NCBI GenBank assembly: GCA_016124665.1
Contig: WGNH01000027.1
Span: 33,036-97,035, forward strand
DNA length: 64,000 nt
Origin: Alphaproteobacteria bacterium
GTDB taxonomy: Bacteria; Pseudomonadota; Alphaproteobacteria; Caulobacterales; Maricaulaceae
Reading direction: 5' to 3'
Shown: one piece after another, positions 20,650-31,255 of the stretch
Numbering within the stretch: position 1 is the first letter of the stretch
How the letters are laid out: every line of letters starts with the position of its first letter
The notes under the pieces: model-generated
The model's input: the letters and a program-made list of their open reading frames with translations, nothing else
The model's database searches: none
What the model was told of the DNA's origin: nothing
Position numbers and translations under genes: made by a program

Positions 20650-22575
20650 ATGAATATTCGCAATCTGATGATCTGGGCCATCATGATCCTCCTCCTTGTG
20701 GCGCTCTTCAATCTGCTGCAGCCCTCGCAGGCGGGAACCGGTTCGGAAGAAGTGAGCTATACCCGCTTCATCCAGCGGGTGGAGAATGACCAGATCAACA
20801 GCGTGGTCATTGATGGCGGCACGATCATCAGTGCCGATGGCACTGTGCGCGCCTTCATCCCGGAAAACGATTCCGGCATGTATGAAATTCTCCGCGCCAA
20901 CGAGGTCGACGTCACCACCCGTCCGGCCGATTCCGGCTTCAGCTTGTTCAGTGTTCTGCTCGGCTGGTTCCCCTTCCTGCTGCTGATCGGGGTCTGGATC
21001 TATTTCATGCGCCAGATGCAGGGCGGCGGCCGCGGTGGTGCGATGGGCTTTGGCAAGTCCAAGGCCCGCCTGCTGACCGAGAAATCCGGCCGCGTCACCT
21101 TTGACGATGTCGCCGGTATCGATGAAGCCAAGGAAGAGCTCCAGGAAATCGTCGAATTCCTGAAAGACCCGTCCAAATTTCAGCGCCTCGGCGGCAAGAT
21201 TCCGAAAGGGGCCCTGCTGATCGGCCCGCCCGGAACCGGCAAGACGCTGACCGCGCGCGCTGTCGCCGGTGAGGCCAATGTACCCTTCTTCACCATTTCC
21301 GGTTCGGATTTCGTCGAAATGTTTGTCGGCGTCGGCGCCAGCCGCGTCCGCGACATGTTCGAACAGGCCAAGAAAAACGCCCCCTGCATCATCTTCATTG
21401 ACGAGATTGATGCCGTCGGCCGCTCACGCGGTGCCGGTCTTGGCGGCGGCAATGACGAGCGCGAACAGACCCTCAACCAGCTGCTGGTCGAGATGGACGG
21501 GTTCGAGGCCAATGAAGGCATCATCCTGATCGCCGCGACCAACCGCCCCGATGTGCTAGACCCGGCGCTGCTTCGCCCGGGCCGCTTCGACCGTCAGGTC
21601 GTCGTACCCAATCCGGACATTATCGGCCGTGAGAAAATCCTCAAAGTGCATATGCGCAACGTGCCGGTGGCCGATGATGTCGAGCCCAAGGTCATTGCCC
21701 GCGGCACGCCCGGCTTTTCCGGTGCCGACCTCGCCAACCTGGTCAATGAGGCCGCGCTGCTGGCCGCCCGGCGCAACAAGCGCATCGTCTCCATGGCCGA
21801 GTTCGAGGATGCCAAGGACAAGGTGATGATGGGACCGGAACGCCGCTCCATGGTCATGTCCGACAAGGAAAAGGAACTGACCGCCTGGCACGAGGCCGGT
21901 CACGCCATTGTCGCGCTCAACGTGCCGGAAACCGATCCCGTACACAAAGCCACCATCATTCCGCGTGGCCGCGCACTGGGCATGGTCATGCGTCTGCCCG
22001 AAGCCGACAAGCTGTCGGAAAACTACACCCAGATGACCTCCCACCTGGCCATCGCCATGGGCGGCCGCGTCGCCGAGGAGCTGAAATTCGGCAAGGAGCG
22101 TATTACCTCCGGTGCGTCATCGGACATCAAGCAGGCGACGCAGGTTGCCCGCGCCATGATCACCCAGTGGGGCTTCTCCGATAAGCTCGGCACCATCGAT
22201 TATTCCGATGGTGATGGCCAGAACGTCTTCCTCGGCCAGGAGCTGACCCGCTCCAAATCCGTGTCCGGTGAAACCGCGCGCATCATCGAGGAAGAGGTTC
22301 GCCGCCTGATCGACGAGGCCAATGAGACCGCGCGCAAGATCCTGACCGAGAAGCGCAAGGACTGGGAAACGCTGGCCGAAGGCCTGCTCGAATACGAAAC
22401 CCTGTCGGGCAACGAAATCACCGAACTCCTGAAGGGCAATCCGCCCGTCCGCGAGACCAGTGAACCGCCCTCCAGGGATGATACGCCCTCCGGTGCCGTG
22501 CCGGTGACCGAGGATGACGAGGCCGGCGACAAGGGCTCCGAACCCTCCGGCGGCCCGGCTCCGCAAGGGGCGTGA
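20650..22575 (+). CDS. ftsH: ATP-dependent zinc metalloprotease FtsH
   Basis: [51 protein letters not shown]. Confidence 0.98.
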   Translation: MNIRNLMIWAIMILLLVALFNLLQPSQAGTGSEEVSYTRFIQRVENDQINSVVIDGGTIISADGTVRAFIPENDSGMYEILRANEVDVTTRPADSGFSLFSVLLGWFPFLLLIGVWIYFMRQMQGGGRGGAMGFGKSKARLLTEKSGRVTFDDVAGIDEAKEELQEIVEFLKDPSKFQRLGGKIPKGALLIGPPGTGKTLTARAVAGEANVPFFTISGSDFVEMFVGVGASRVRDMFEQAKKNAPCIIFIDEIDAVGRSRGAGLGGGNDEREQTLNQLLVEMDGFEANEGIILIAATNRPDVLDPALLRPGRFDRQVVVPNPDIIGREKILKVHMRNVPVADDVEPKVIARGTPGFSGADLANLVNEAALLAARRNKRIVSMAEFEDAKDKVMMGPERRSMVMSDKEKELTAWHEAGHAIVALNVPETDPVHKATIIPRGRALGMVMRLPEADKLSENYTQMTSHLAIAMGGRVAEELKFGKERITSGASSDIKQATQVARAMITQWGFSDKLGTIDYSDGDGQNVFLGQELTRSKSVSGETARIIEEEVRRLIDEANETARKILTEKRKDWETLAEGLLEYETLSGNEITELLKGNPPVRETSEPPSRDDTPSGAVPVTEDDEAGDKGSEPSGGPAPQGA

Positions 22576-22579
22576 TAGC

Positions 22580-22605
22580 GAAAGGGCGCCCGAAGGCGCC
22601 CTTTC
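22580..22605 (+). terminator. Hairpin terminator after ftsH
   Basis: GAAAGGGCGCC-CGAA-GGCGCCCTTTC. Confidence 0.7.
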
Positions 22606-22647
22606 CTGACATGACTCCCGGCATGCTCGTGGGTCCGGGGCGTCACA

Positions 22648-23796
22648 TCAATCGATCGTCAGCCCGGTCCGGTCCGGCAGATCGGCCATGAACGCCCAGC
22701 CGCCGAATGTTTCGGACACCACGGCGACCAGCTCATTCTCGCCAGCGCGAAGGGGCAGGCCGACTGAATCAAACAGGCCGACACGCCCGTAAAAATCCCA
22801 GTCGCGCGATTGCCAGCCATTATTTGCGGCATAAAGAAAGTCACCGTTGAGATAGAGGCGGACACGGTCGCTGTAGCCGAAACGCAATTCATGCAGGCCG
22901 GTCGCTTCGGCATGGATTCGGGTACGCACCATCACCGTATTGGCTTCGCTCGTCCGGCCGGCCAGACGGGCCAGATTGGCAATGCCATTGGTCTCGATCT
23001 CGAGCGTCTGCCAGCTCAGCCTGTCGATGGCATCACCGGGGAGCCGCAAGGCGTTGGCAAAACGGTTCTCTTCGAACACTGAAGACACGGTAAAATGTGT
23101 GATCAACGTGTCAGGCAGTGTCTCGACAAAAAGATGATCGGGCATACCTTCCCGGTCAAATGGTGTGTATCGTCCCGCTATGGCATCACTCGGCCCGGCT
23201 TCCCGAATGGAGAAATCCGCAAACCGGGCAGCGGAGGACTCGGTTGCGCGCAGGCTGAAGTAACCACTCGCAGGGTCGCGCTGAAGATCGGGAATGTGCA
23301 GGACCGGTTCGTCGTCGATATAGACATCGGCCGTGTCGCCGATCACCACCAGCCGCACCCGGACCCACTGTCCGGCCTCGAATTCAGGCGCTGAATTATA
23401 GCGGGCATCGGTATAGATCTGCCAGCCGGACACCCCGTTGATAATCGGCATGTATTGCAGGGCATCGACGGTGCCCGGATAGGCATTGCGCAAATAGATA
23501 TCCTCGAAATTGCGGTCGTCTTGAACCCGGAATCCGACCCCGAAAAAGCCGGCAGGTTCGAACATCACATCGAATTCGGCCACGAAATTTTCGAAATCGG
23601 CCGTGTCCAGCCAGGCACGCCCCGCGAAGGTCAGCGCTTCACGGCCCCGATAGGTCGAGACAGACGCATTGTCATCGGCAATACGCCAGTCATGGCCGGA
23701 AAAGGACAGGGATTGCGGAGCATTGTCTTGAGCCTGCACGGGCGTGGTGATCACGCTTACGGCCATGAGCGCCAGCGCGGCGAGAGATAACTTCAT
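22648..23796 (-). CDS. Secreted protein with concanavalin-like (DUF1080-type) domain
   Basis: Signal peptide MKLSLAALALMAVSVITTPVQA; RDDRNFEDIYLRNAYPGTVDALQYMPIINGVSGWQIY. Confidence 0.55.
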   Translation of the reverse strand: MKLSLAALALMAVSVITTPVQAQDNAPQSLSFSGHDWRIADDNASVSTYRGREALTFAGRAWLDTADFENFVAEFDVMFEPAGFFGVGFRVQDDRNFEDIYLRNAYPGTVDALQYMPIINGVSGWQIYTDARYNSAPEFEAGQWVRVRLVVIGDTADVYIDDEPVLHIPDLQRDPASGYFSLRATESSAARFADFSIREAGPSDAIAGRYTPFDREGMPDHLFVETLPDTLITHFTVSSVFEENRFANALRLPGDAIDRLSWQTLEIETNGIANLARLAGRTSEANTVMVRTRIHAEATGLHELRFGYSDRVRLYLNGDFLYAANNGWQSRDWDFYGRVGLFDSVGLPLRAGENELVAVVSETFGGWAFMADLPDRTGLTID

Positions 23797-23841
23797 TAAA
23801 AACCCTCCAGATCGGATCGAAGATCCGTGTTTCTGGCAGGC

Positions 23842-24663
23842 TCAGGCGGCTACCGTATTGGATATTTCGGACTCGGCGCGGCGTTCGGCATGAAGCCGGG
23901 CCGGGCTGGTGCCGGTCAGCTCCCGGATATCGCGGATCATGTGGCTCTGGTCGAAATATCCGGCCATGCAGGCAATGTCGGCCCAGTCGGGAATCGCCTG
24001 ACGATCCGCCAGGCTGACTGCGGTCAAATGCCGGATCAGCCGGGCATAGGCTTTTGGCGTGATCCCCATGACGGCTTCAAACCGGCGCCGCAATTGACGT
24101 TCACAGAGATCCAGCCGGCGCGCCAGGTCCGCGACCCGAATACGGCCGCCGCTTTTACGGATCATCGCGGCGGCCCGGTGCTCTGGCCGTAATGTCACGT
24201 CGCGGGCCTGCGACAGGAAGCGGCTGACCAGTTGTGCCACAACAGCGCCGGAGGGAAGGCCGGCACCGGGGTCCGTCAGAGGTTCCAGGTGACGGCCCAT
24301 GCCCTCAGGCGGCGGTTCGGACATCCCCCGGAAATCCCGCGGGCAGATTCCGGCGCATTCCGCCGCCAGTTCGGGATAGAGCCGCAATCCCGTCTGACAA
24401 TCGCCCGCAGCAGGCCGGTACCATTCAGCCTGCATACGGCTGCCGCTTACGACAATGGAGCTGTCAGTCACGCGGCCAAGTGCATCATGCCGGGTATAGA
24501 GAATCAGAGAGGGCTTGTTGTCGGGCAAGAGGCGGTGCGGCGGTGCAGCGCGGCGGCCATCATAATGCCAGACGGCTTCGCAATACCGGGCGAGTGGACC
24601 GGCTGGCCGCCATTCGCGATAGCCGCCAAGACTGGCCGATATGTCATGCGTCCCGATCACCAT
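23842..24663 (-). CDS. AraC family transcriptional regulator
   Basis: RIRVADLARRLDLCERQLRRRFEAVMGITPKAYARLIR...AGYFDQSHMIRDIRELTGTSPARL. Confidence 0.88.
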   Translation of the reverse strand: MVIGTHDISASLGGYREWRPAGPLARYCEAVWHYDGRRAAPPHRLLPDNKPSLILYTRHDALGRVTDSSIVVSGSRMQAEWYRPAAGDCQTGLRLYPELAAECAGICPRDFRGMSEPPPEGMGRHLEPLTDPGAGLPSGAVVAQLVSRFLSQARDVTLRPEHRAAAMIRKSGGRIRVADLARRLDLCERQLRRRFEAVMGITPKAYARLIRHLTAVSLADRQAIPDWADIACMAGYFDQSHMIRDIRELTGTSPARLHAERRAESEISNTVAA

Positions 24664-24713
24664 GCCGGCTTTTGTAGACGCTTCCGGCTCGAAAATCGTA
24701 TCACTAAATCGCG

Positions 24714-25532
24714 ATGAAATTTCCTGCCACCCACCCTGATCGCCCGCTTGTCATGGGCATTGTGAATGTCACGCCGGACTCGTTCTCCGATGGCGGGCAG
24801 TTTGCCGACAGTGATGCCGCGATTGATCATGCGCTGCAACTGGTCCGCGACGGGGCGGACATGCTCGACATTGGCGGCGAATCTACGCGGCCCGGAGCAA
24901 ACCCCGTTGGGGAGGATGAGGAGCTGCGCCGCATCCTTCCGGTCATCAGGGGCATAAGGCGGCACAGCCAGATTGCCCTTTCCATCGATACGATGAAGCC
25001 CGGCGTCGCTGAAGCCGCCATCGGCGCGGGCGCGGATATCTGGAATGATGTAAACGCCCTGCGTGCGCCGGGCGCGTTGACAATGGCAGCAAAACTCGGC
25101 TGCGGTGTGGTGTTGATGCACATGCAGGGCGAGCCGCAAACCATGCAGCAAAACCCCCGCTATGATGATGTGGTCGGGGAGGTATCCGCCTGGCTGTCAG
25201 AGCGCGCCGTTGCCGCCATTGCGGCGGGCGTAACAGCCGGAAATATCTGGCTGGATCCCGGCATCGGTTTCGGAAAAACGCTGCAGCATAACCTGCAATT
25301 GCTGCGCAGCATTTCCGGTCTGCCAAAAGGGTTTCCGGTTCTGATCGGCGCGTCCCGCAAGCGCTTGATATCCGATTTGGACCCGGGCGCAGGCACCGGT
25401 AACCGCCTCGGCGGATCGCTCGCCATCGCGCTGTATGCTGCGCAGAAAAATGCGGTTTGCGTGCGCGTGCATGATGTCCGGGAAACTGTTCAGGCGTTGA
25501 AAATACAGGCGGCGATCAGCCGGGAGTCCTGA
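24714..25532 (+). CDS. folP: Dihydropteroate synthase
   Basis: VMGIVNVTPDSFSDGG; DMLDIGGESTRPGA; IWLDPGIGFGKTLQHNL; LIGASRKR. Confidence 0.95.
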   Translation: MKFPATHPDRPLVMGIVNVTPDSFSDGGQFADSDAAIDHALQLVRDGADMLDIGGESTRPGANPVGEDEELRRILPVIRGIRRHSQIALSIDTMKPGVAEAAIGAGADIWNDVNALRAPGALTMAAKLGCGVVLMHMQGEPQTMQQNPRYDDVVGEVSAWLSERAVAAIAAGVTAGNIWLDPGIGFGKTLQHNLQLLRSISGLPKGFPVLIGASRKRLISDLDPGAGTGNRLGGSLAIALYAAQKNAVCVRVHDVRETVQALKIQAAISRES

Positions 25533-27363
25533 CCCGCGAGGCCTCCAGCGTGACGATCGCCAGGTCCAGCGCATCGCCTTTCACGAGATTCATCCCCTCG
25601 ACCCGGCCGAGTGTGCGCACGGCTTCACCGGACAGTGCGGTATCAAAAGCCGCGCGCTCTGAAGCATCGACCACGGCAATGCCGCATTCGGGATGCAGGA
25701 GCAGACTGGCCGCCGCTCCGGCCCCGTCGGTCAGTGCCACATCCGTTCCCAGATAGAAGACGTTGGAAGGTTCGCGATATCCTGCCGTCGCCGCCGGAAA
25801 CGCCTCGCAGCCTTCCAGCGTCTCAACGATTCGCGCCACCCGGTTCGACGGCCAGGCGGCATCGACCGCGGGAATGGCAATACCGAAGGCCGCAAGATAC
25901 TGGATCGCGACAATCCCGCTCAGGGGCAGCAATCGCGCCAGTCCGGGTTTCAGCACAAACCAGATCAGCACCGCCACGCTGATAACGCCGAGAGCCGCGG
26001 CGATCAGCACCCACAAGAGCTGATCCTCGCCGAGCTGGAGCGCGCCCATGAGCGGGAAGGCCGCAATCGCCAGCCCGGCGATGACGGCCAGCACGATCCA
26101 CAGCCGGTGCAGGGTTTTTGCTTTCCAGCCCGTGAGCAGACCCGCCGCCTGCATCATCCCGGCGGCCGCGAGGATGGCCAGCGCCGGAAAAGCCGGCAGC
26201 ACATAATGCGGCAGCTTGGTCTGGACGAATTCAAACACGATCCAGGTCATCATCGCCCACAGGATCAGAAACCGGATTTCCGGTTTGTCGCGCCCCGCCC
26301 ATGCGGCCAGAATGGCCAGGCCCAGCAGGGCCGAGCCGGGCCAGAACATCGCCGGTGACAGCAGGGTGTGATAGAGGAAGGGCCCGCCATGACTGTCATC
26401 CGCCTCGCCCACCTTGCCGAACAGGGCGTGACCGACGGACTCCTGCAGGAAAGCCCCGTCCGTGGCGATATTGATCGCGATCAGCCAGGGCAGGGCGATG
26501 GCGGACAGGACCACCAGTCCTTTCAGCCAATGGAACTTCGCCAGTGTGGCGCGCATCGGGCTTTGAAGGATCAGGTCGAAGACAAAAACGCCGGCCAGAC
26601 CGCCCATCATCACGGCGATGCCGCCGGGCAGAAAGCCGAGCCAGGCAAGCTTCAGGATTTCGATCAGAAAGGCCGCGGCGATAATCCAGAGCAGCCATTT
26701 TGCATGATGCTTGAAGACGAAATATCCCACCAGGGTCAGCGCCGAGACCATGGCGATGATCGGCCCCTTGATCATGATCGCCGCGCCGCTCGCCGCCCAG
26801 AACAGCAGCGGCCAGCCGATGAATTTCAAGCGTTCGCCGGCCTCCGCTTTCAGCAGCATCATCATCAGGCCAATCTGGGCCAGCACGCCTGCGGCCAGCA
26901 ACATGGCATCGGTCTTGGCCGTGCGCGCCTCGACCTGCATCATCAGCGCGGTGGCCATCAGCAATCCGGCCGCCAGCCCCGCCTGCGGGCCGAACAGGCG
27001 CGCCGCCAGCCAGGCCGTGCCGAAGACCGCGATCATCCCGCCGATCAATGAGGGCAGGCGGAAGGCCCAGATACCCGCCTCCGCCCCGCCGAACGGTGTC
27101 GCAGCGATCACCTGCATCCAGTAGATGCCGGCAGGCTTCACATGCCGGGGGGCATCCTGAAAGCGGATATCGACATAATCGCCGGTCTCCATCATCTGCG
27201 AGGCGGCCTGAGAGTAGCGCGCCTCGTCCCGGTCCATCACCGGCAGGGACGATATCCCGGGTGCCATTGCGAGAATGGCAATTACGGCGAGCACCAGCCA
27301 GGCACGATTGGGCATGCCCCAGCGCGTCTCACCTGACGAGACCCAGTTCATCAGACCGTTCAT
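25516..27363 (-). CDS. ArnT-like/GT39 family membrane glycosyltransferase
   Basis: MDRDEARYSQAASQMMETGDYVDIRFQDAPRHVKPAGIYWMQ; many TM segments. Confidence 0.85.
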   Translation of the reverse strand: MNGLMNWVSSGETRWGMPNRAWLVLAVIAILAMAPGISSLPVMDRDEARYSQAASQMMETGDYVDIRFQDAPRHVKPAGIYWMQVIAATPFGGAEAGIWAFRLPSLIGGMIAVFGTAWLAARLFGPQAGLAAGLLMATALMMQVEARTAKTDAMLLAAGVLAQIGLMMMLLKAEAGERLKFIGWPLLFWAASGAAIMIKGPIIAMVSALTLVGYFVFKHHAKWLLWIIAAAFLIEILKLAWLGFLPGGIAVMMGGLAGVFVFDLILQSPMRATLAKFHWLKGLVVLSAIALPWLIAINIATDGAFLQESVGHALFGKVGEADDSHGGPFLYHTLLSPAMFWPGSALLGLAILAAWAGRDKPEIRFLILWAMMTWIVFEFVQTKLPHYVLPAFPALAILAAAGMMQAAGLLTGWKAKTLHRLWIVLAVIAGLAIAAFPLMGALQLGEDQLLWVLIAAALGVISVAVLIWFVLKPGLARLLPLSGIVAIQYLAAFGIAIPAVDAAWPSNRVARIVETLEGCEAFPAATAGYREPSNVFYLGTDVALTDGAGAAASLLLHPECGIAVVDASERAAFDTALSGEAVRTLGRVEGMNLVKGDALDLAIVTLEASRVRTPG

Positions 27364-28112
27364 TTTGTATCCTGCCCCGGCGTGAACAACAGCGCCTTCG
27401 CGGGGATATGCGTCCGCCGCATCAGCCAGTTCACACCCATCAGATCGAAGAAGCCGGCAAAGGCGCGGCCGAGATTGGTATATTTGGTTTCGCCGGAAAT
27501 CCGCGCCCGGTTCACCACATCAACATAGATCTGGTCAAAGCCGAGATGGCGCGTGAAGGGCGGCAGATAGCGGTGCAGGGAATCAAAGAAGGGCAGCGCC
27601 AGAAACAGGTCCCGCGGGATCAGTTTGAGGCCGCAGGCCGTGTCCGGACAGTCATCGCGCAGCATGGCGCGGCGGATGCCATTGCCGATTTTCGACGCCC
27701 ATTTGCGGTTCGCCCCGTCCGTCCGGTTTGTGCGGCAGCCACAGACCAGCGCCGGAGCCTCCAGCGAGGTGAGGTCGATGCGCGAGGCCATGTCCACAAC
27801 CGATTGCGGATCATCCTGGCCATCGCCATCCATCGTCGCCACCCACAGCGTCTTCGCAGCCAGAAAGCCGGTGCGCAGGGCGGCGCTCTTGCCGGCTCTA
27901 TTAGGGTGCTGGATGGCGGTAATTTGCGGATATTGCTCTTCGAGCGCAGAGAGCTTGCCCCAGGTGTCATCTGTCGACCCGTCTTCGATGGCGATGATGT
28001 GAAAATCCTCGAACGCCGCCGAAAACACTCCGGCCGCCTCTGCGATCACCGCGTCGATATTTCCCGCCTCGTTATGAACCGGGATAACGATGGAAAGTGT
28101 GCCTGCCTGCAT
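27360..28112 (-). CDS. Family 2 glycosyltransferase
   Basis: LSIVIPVHNEAGNIDAVIAEA; IIAIEDGSTDDT; VATMDGDGQDDP. Confidence 0.92.
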   Translation of the reverse strand: MQAGTLSIVIPVHNEAGNIDAVIAEAAGVFSAAFEDFHIIAIEDGSTDDTWGKLSALEEQYPQITAIQHPNRAGKSAALRTGFLAAKTLWVATMDGDGQDDPQSVVDMASRIDLTSLEAPALVCGCRTNRTDGANRKWASKIGNGIRRAMLRDDCPDTACGLKLIPRDLFLALPFFDSLHRYLPPFTRHLGFDQIYVDVVNRARISGETKYTNLGRAFAGFFDLMGVNWLMRRTHIPAKALLFTPGQDTK

Positions 28113-28195
28113 GCCCGCCCGCTCTGTGTTGTTGCGTCGTGAATAGCGCGTTTCGGCGTAAGGGGATACAGGCAGAGTTCAGCAAGCCGGGCGGA

Positions 28196-28975
28196 TTACT
28201 CGCTGCCCGGCACGGGCGGCAGGATGCGCTCGAACATCAGCTGCCAGTAGATTTGCGAACTGCTTTCGATCGAGGTTTCCACGGCGCGCTGACGCAGCAA
28301 GGGCAGCAGGTTTTCGTCCGCGCGCAGGCGAGCCGCCATTTCCGCAATGGCGGCGTCATGGCCCTCGACCTCACACGGAAAATCGAGGATTTCCGGCAGC
28401 GCCGCGTAATCTCCGATTTCCATTAACCGCGGTTCCGCGCAAGTCGCCGCAAGGACGTTATACAGGCCACGATCAGACAGGCGGAAAAAGGCGTACCGGT
28501 AGGTCCGGTCCCGGTCCTGAAAACTCAGATCATCCTGTCCGGTTTCATAGTATTCAACGGCGGCGGCCATCAGCGCTTCATCGGCGATGAGGTTGATCGT
28601 GCCGGTCGCGACCAGCTCTTCATAGGTTGTGCGGATCACCGGGAAGCTGAAAATCTGGGTCGCGCGGAAGGCTTCGATCACCAGCGTTTCATCATTGACC
28701 TCGCGCCGCCCTTCCAGTGCGTCGATAGCGCGCTGGGCATTCTCGGAAACCTGGGCGTAGTAAACGGCATTGCCCTCCACCCGCCATTGCTCGTCGCGCA
28801 AATCCGCGATCAGCCGCTCCGTCAGTATGTCTGCGCGCTCGGCGGCGGCCCGGTCCGCATTCCACGCCGTGATCTGGAAACCGATCACCACACCGGCAAT
28901 GACAATGACGAATTCCAGCACAACGGCGAACCAGTTCTGCTGCCGGATGGCGTGGGAGAGGCGGGCGAGGATCAT
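28196..28975 (-). CDS. DUF6090-like single-TM protein, array copy 1
   Basis: MILARLSHAIRQQNWFAVVLEFVIVIAGVVIGFQITAWNAD; motif TTYEELVATGTINLIADEALMAAAVEYY. Confidence 0.8.
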   Translation of the reverse strand: MILARLSHAIRQQNWFAVVLEFVIVIAGVVIGFQITAWNADRAAAERADILTERLIADLRDEQWRVEGNAVYYAQVSENAQRAIDALEGRREVNDETLVIEAFRATQIFSFPVIRTTYEELVATGTINLIADEALMAAAVEYYETGQDDLSFQDRDRTYRYAFFRLSDRGLYNVLAATCAEPRLMEIGDYAALPEILDFPCEVEGHDAAIAEMAARLRADENLLPLLRQRAVETSIESSSQIYWQLMFERILPPVPGSE

Positions 28976-29757
28976 GGGGTTTCCGAGTTTGTATCAAGCT
29001 GTTCAAGGGTCGCGAGCACACTGACGCGCAGGGCGACCAACCAGCTGAGATAGGTATTGTTGAGGTCGCGGCTGGCCACGAACATATCGCGCAGGGCAGG
29101 ATCAGCCTGCAGGGCCTCCAGATCATAGTGTTCCAGCGTGCTGCGCACACCCTGGGCCGCGCGATAATTGTCGGAACTCAGAAAGGCGCCGGATTCACGC
29201 GCGCGCTCCAGATCAGCGACACTACCAGGCTCCAGAGACACAGGAAGCGGGGCGCGCTGCGCATTGTTGAAGCGGGCTTCAACAAGCCGGTTCGCCATGC
29301 CGTCGACGGCCTCATACCGTTCCATGAATCGTGCCAGCGCCGCCCGCAAATCTGCGTCCGACAAGCGTGACAGGCCGCCCGAACTGACCAATTCCTGCAA
29401 CGTGCTCGGTGATTGCGGTGGCTGCACCGCCCAGACCAGTGAAATCAGTCCCTCTTCAAACTGGCCGGCGCGGTCTTCCGGAACCACACCGCTATCGATC
29501 GCTTCCACGACCACTGTGGCATTACGGGCGATCTCGAAGGTCCGTTCGATGACGTCGTCGGTCTCGCTGACCAGGGTCTGAAAGTCCACTTCCAGATTGG
29601 CCAGAATGACAGCCTCCTGGATACGCGCCGTCCGCGCCTCGTTCCACGCCGTGATCTGGAAGCCGATCACCACACCCGCAATGACGATCACGAATTCAAG
29701 CGCAACGGAGAACCAGTTCTGCTCGCGGATGGCGCGGGAGAGGCGGGCGAGGATCAT
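28972..29757 (-). CDS. DUF6090-like single-TM protein, array copy 2
   Basis: MILARLSRAIREQNWFSVALEFVIVIAGVVIGFQITAWNEA; motif STLQELVSSGGLSRLSDADLRAALARF. Confidence 0.8.
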   Translation of the reverse strand: MILARLSRAIREQNWFSVALEFVIVIAGVVIGFQITAWNEARTARIQEAVILANLEVDFQTLVSETDDVIERTFEIARNATVVVEAIDSGVVPEDRAGQFEEGLISLVWAVQPPQSPSTLQELVSSGGLSRLSDADLRAALARFMERYEAVDGMANRLVEARFNNAQRAPLPVSLEPGSVADLERARESGAFLSSDNYRAAQGVRSTLEHYDLEALQADPALRDMFVASRDLNNTYLSWLVALRVSVLATLEQLDTNSETP

Positions 29758-30512
29758 TCCGCGGTCTCCTGCGGCCTTCCCAGTGCGGCGAGGGTTGCGT
29801 CGGTTTCGATTATGGCTTCCCTCGCGAGGATGCGCACGGAGTAATGGCGAGTCTCGATGCTGCGGACGAGGCGCCCCACCTCCTCGTCGGCTTGAAGCCG
29901 CACAGCGAGATCAACCGCCTCGTCTGGGGTGAATAGTCCATGGGGCTCGCCGGAAACACGCGCGTCAATGATCGCGGCGATCTCTGCCCTCGTGAAATAG
30001 GCCTCCAGCGAAATATTGTATCGGCTCCAAGGGTTCCAGCCATTAACCATGATTGCCTCCCAATTGGCCAGTTCGCGGTAGAAGGCGCGGATCTCGTGCA
30101 CCGCCGCCTCATCCTCGATGAGTGCGATCCGGCCAGAGCTTTCCATACCGTCATAGATCGTGCGGTTCGCGTCCGTAAAGGACCGGTACCGGCTGAACCA
30201 GACCGCGCTGACAAACCGGTCAGGGTCGCTGCGGACGCTTTCAGGATCGTCTATCGCCAAGGCAACAACTTCAACCTCCGAGATGATCCGTTCGGCGTTG
30301 ATTATCATGCGTTCATATGCGGCCCGCTGGCGTTCGATCTCGCCTACGATCAGTGCTTGGTAGGTGCGACCCAGCTCGCGCTCCGCCTGCCTCTCATTCC
30401 AAGCCGTGATCTGGAAGCCGATCACCACACCGGCAATGACAATGACGAATTCCAGCACAACGGCGAACCAGTTCTGCTGCCGGATGGCGTGGGAGAGGCG
30501 GGCGAGGATCAT
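29754..30512 (-). CDS. DUF6090-like single-TM protein, array copy 3
   Basis: MILARLSHAIRQQNWFAVVLEFVIVIAGVVIGFQITAWNER; motif TIYDGMESSGRIALIEDEAAVHEIRAFY. Confidence 0.8.
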   Translation of the reverse strand: MILARLSHAIRQQNWFAVVLEFVIVIAGVVIGFQITAWNERQAERELGRTYQALIVGEIERQRAAYERMIINAERIISEVEVVALAIDDPESVRSDPDRFVSAVWFSRYRSFTDANRTIYDGMESSGRIALIEDEAAVHEIRAFYRELANWEAIMVNGWNPWSRYNISLEAYFTRAEIAAIIDARVSGEPHGLFTPDEAVDLAVRLQADEEVGRLVRSIETRHYSVRILAREAIIETDATLAALGRPQETAE

Positions 30513-31255
30513 GGCAAGCGCTCCAGTTCGGCCTGCAGCATGGCTCTCAATTCACGGGCCTGCATGGCCGCTTCCGTGTAGGTGTTTTCATTGTGACGTT
30601 GCCAGAACTCGACGGTCGGCAGCCATGCGATCATCTCCGTCCGCTGCGAGATCTCCGCGAGCGCGGCCTCCACATCCGCCGGCGTATAATACTCCGTCGC
30701 AGCCGGTTCCGATTGCAGGCGCTCCTGTGCGGGCGTCAGCACCCCGGCGCGCAGCGTCATGTATCGGGTCTGCACATGGGCGCGAAGATAGTCCCATTGG
30801 GATTTGTTTTCGAGGTCCTGATAATAGGCGGCAATTTGTGACCGTATTCCCTCTTTGCGGATAAGGCCGATATGCCCGCGATTGATCATCTCGTCATAGG
30901 CAATGCGATCGATATTGGGCGTGTAGGTATAGGCGGCGGTAATGATACCGCGGAGAAATGTGTCCGGATTCGCGACCGCCTGCGCCGGGTCTTCCAGTGC
31001 ATGGAGAATTTGCCGGGCCTGTTCGCCGCGTTGTGCGGCCAGATTGGAAGCGTCCTGAAATTCATCCGCGTCGGCGGTCACCGATTCGATCAACCGCTCC
31101 AGATACCGCTGTTCCAGTTCGCGTTCACCACGCTCCGCATTCCACGCGGTGATCTGGAACCCGATCACCACGCCCGCGATGACGATGACGAATTCCAGCA
31201 CGACCGCGAACCAGTTCTGCTGCCGGATGGCGGATGAGAGGCGGGCGAGAATCAT
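30509..31255 (-). CDS. DUF6090-like single-TM protein, array copy 4
   Basis: MILARLSSAIRQQNWFAVVLEFVIVIAGVVIGFQITAWNAE; motif IAYDEMINRGHIGLIRKEGIRSQIAAYY. Confidence 0.8.
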   Translation of the reverse strand: MILARLSSAIRQQNWFAVVLEFVIVIAGVVIGFQITAWNAERGERELEQRYLERLIESVTADADEFQDASNLAAQRGEQARQILHALEDPAQAVANPDTFLRGIITAAYTYTPNIDRIAYDEMINRGHIGLIRKEGIRSQIAAYYQDLENKSQWDYLRAHVQTRYMTLRAGVLTPAQERLQSEPAATEYYTPADVEAALAEISQRTEMIAWLPTVEFWQRHNENTYTEAAMQARELRAMLQAELERLP

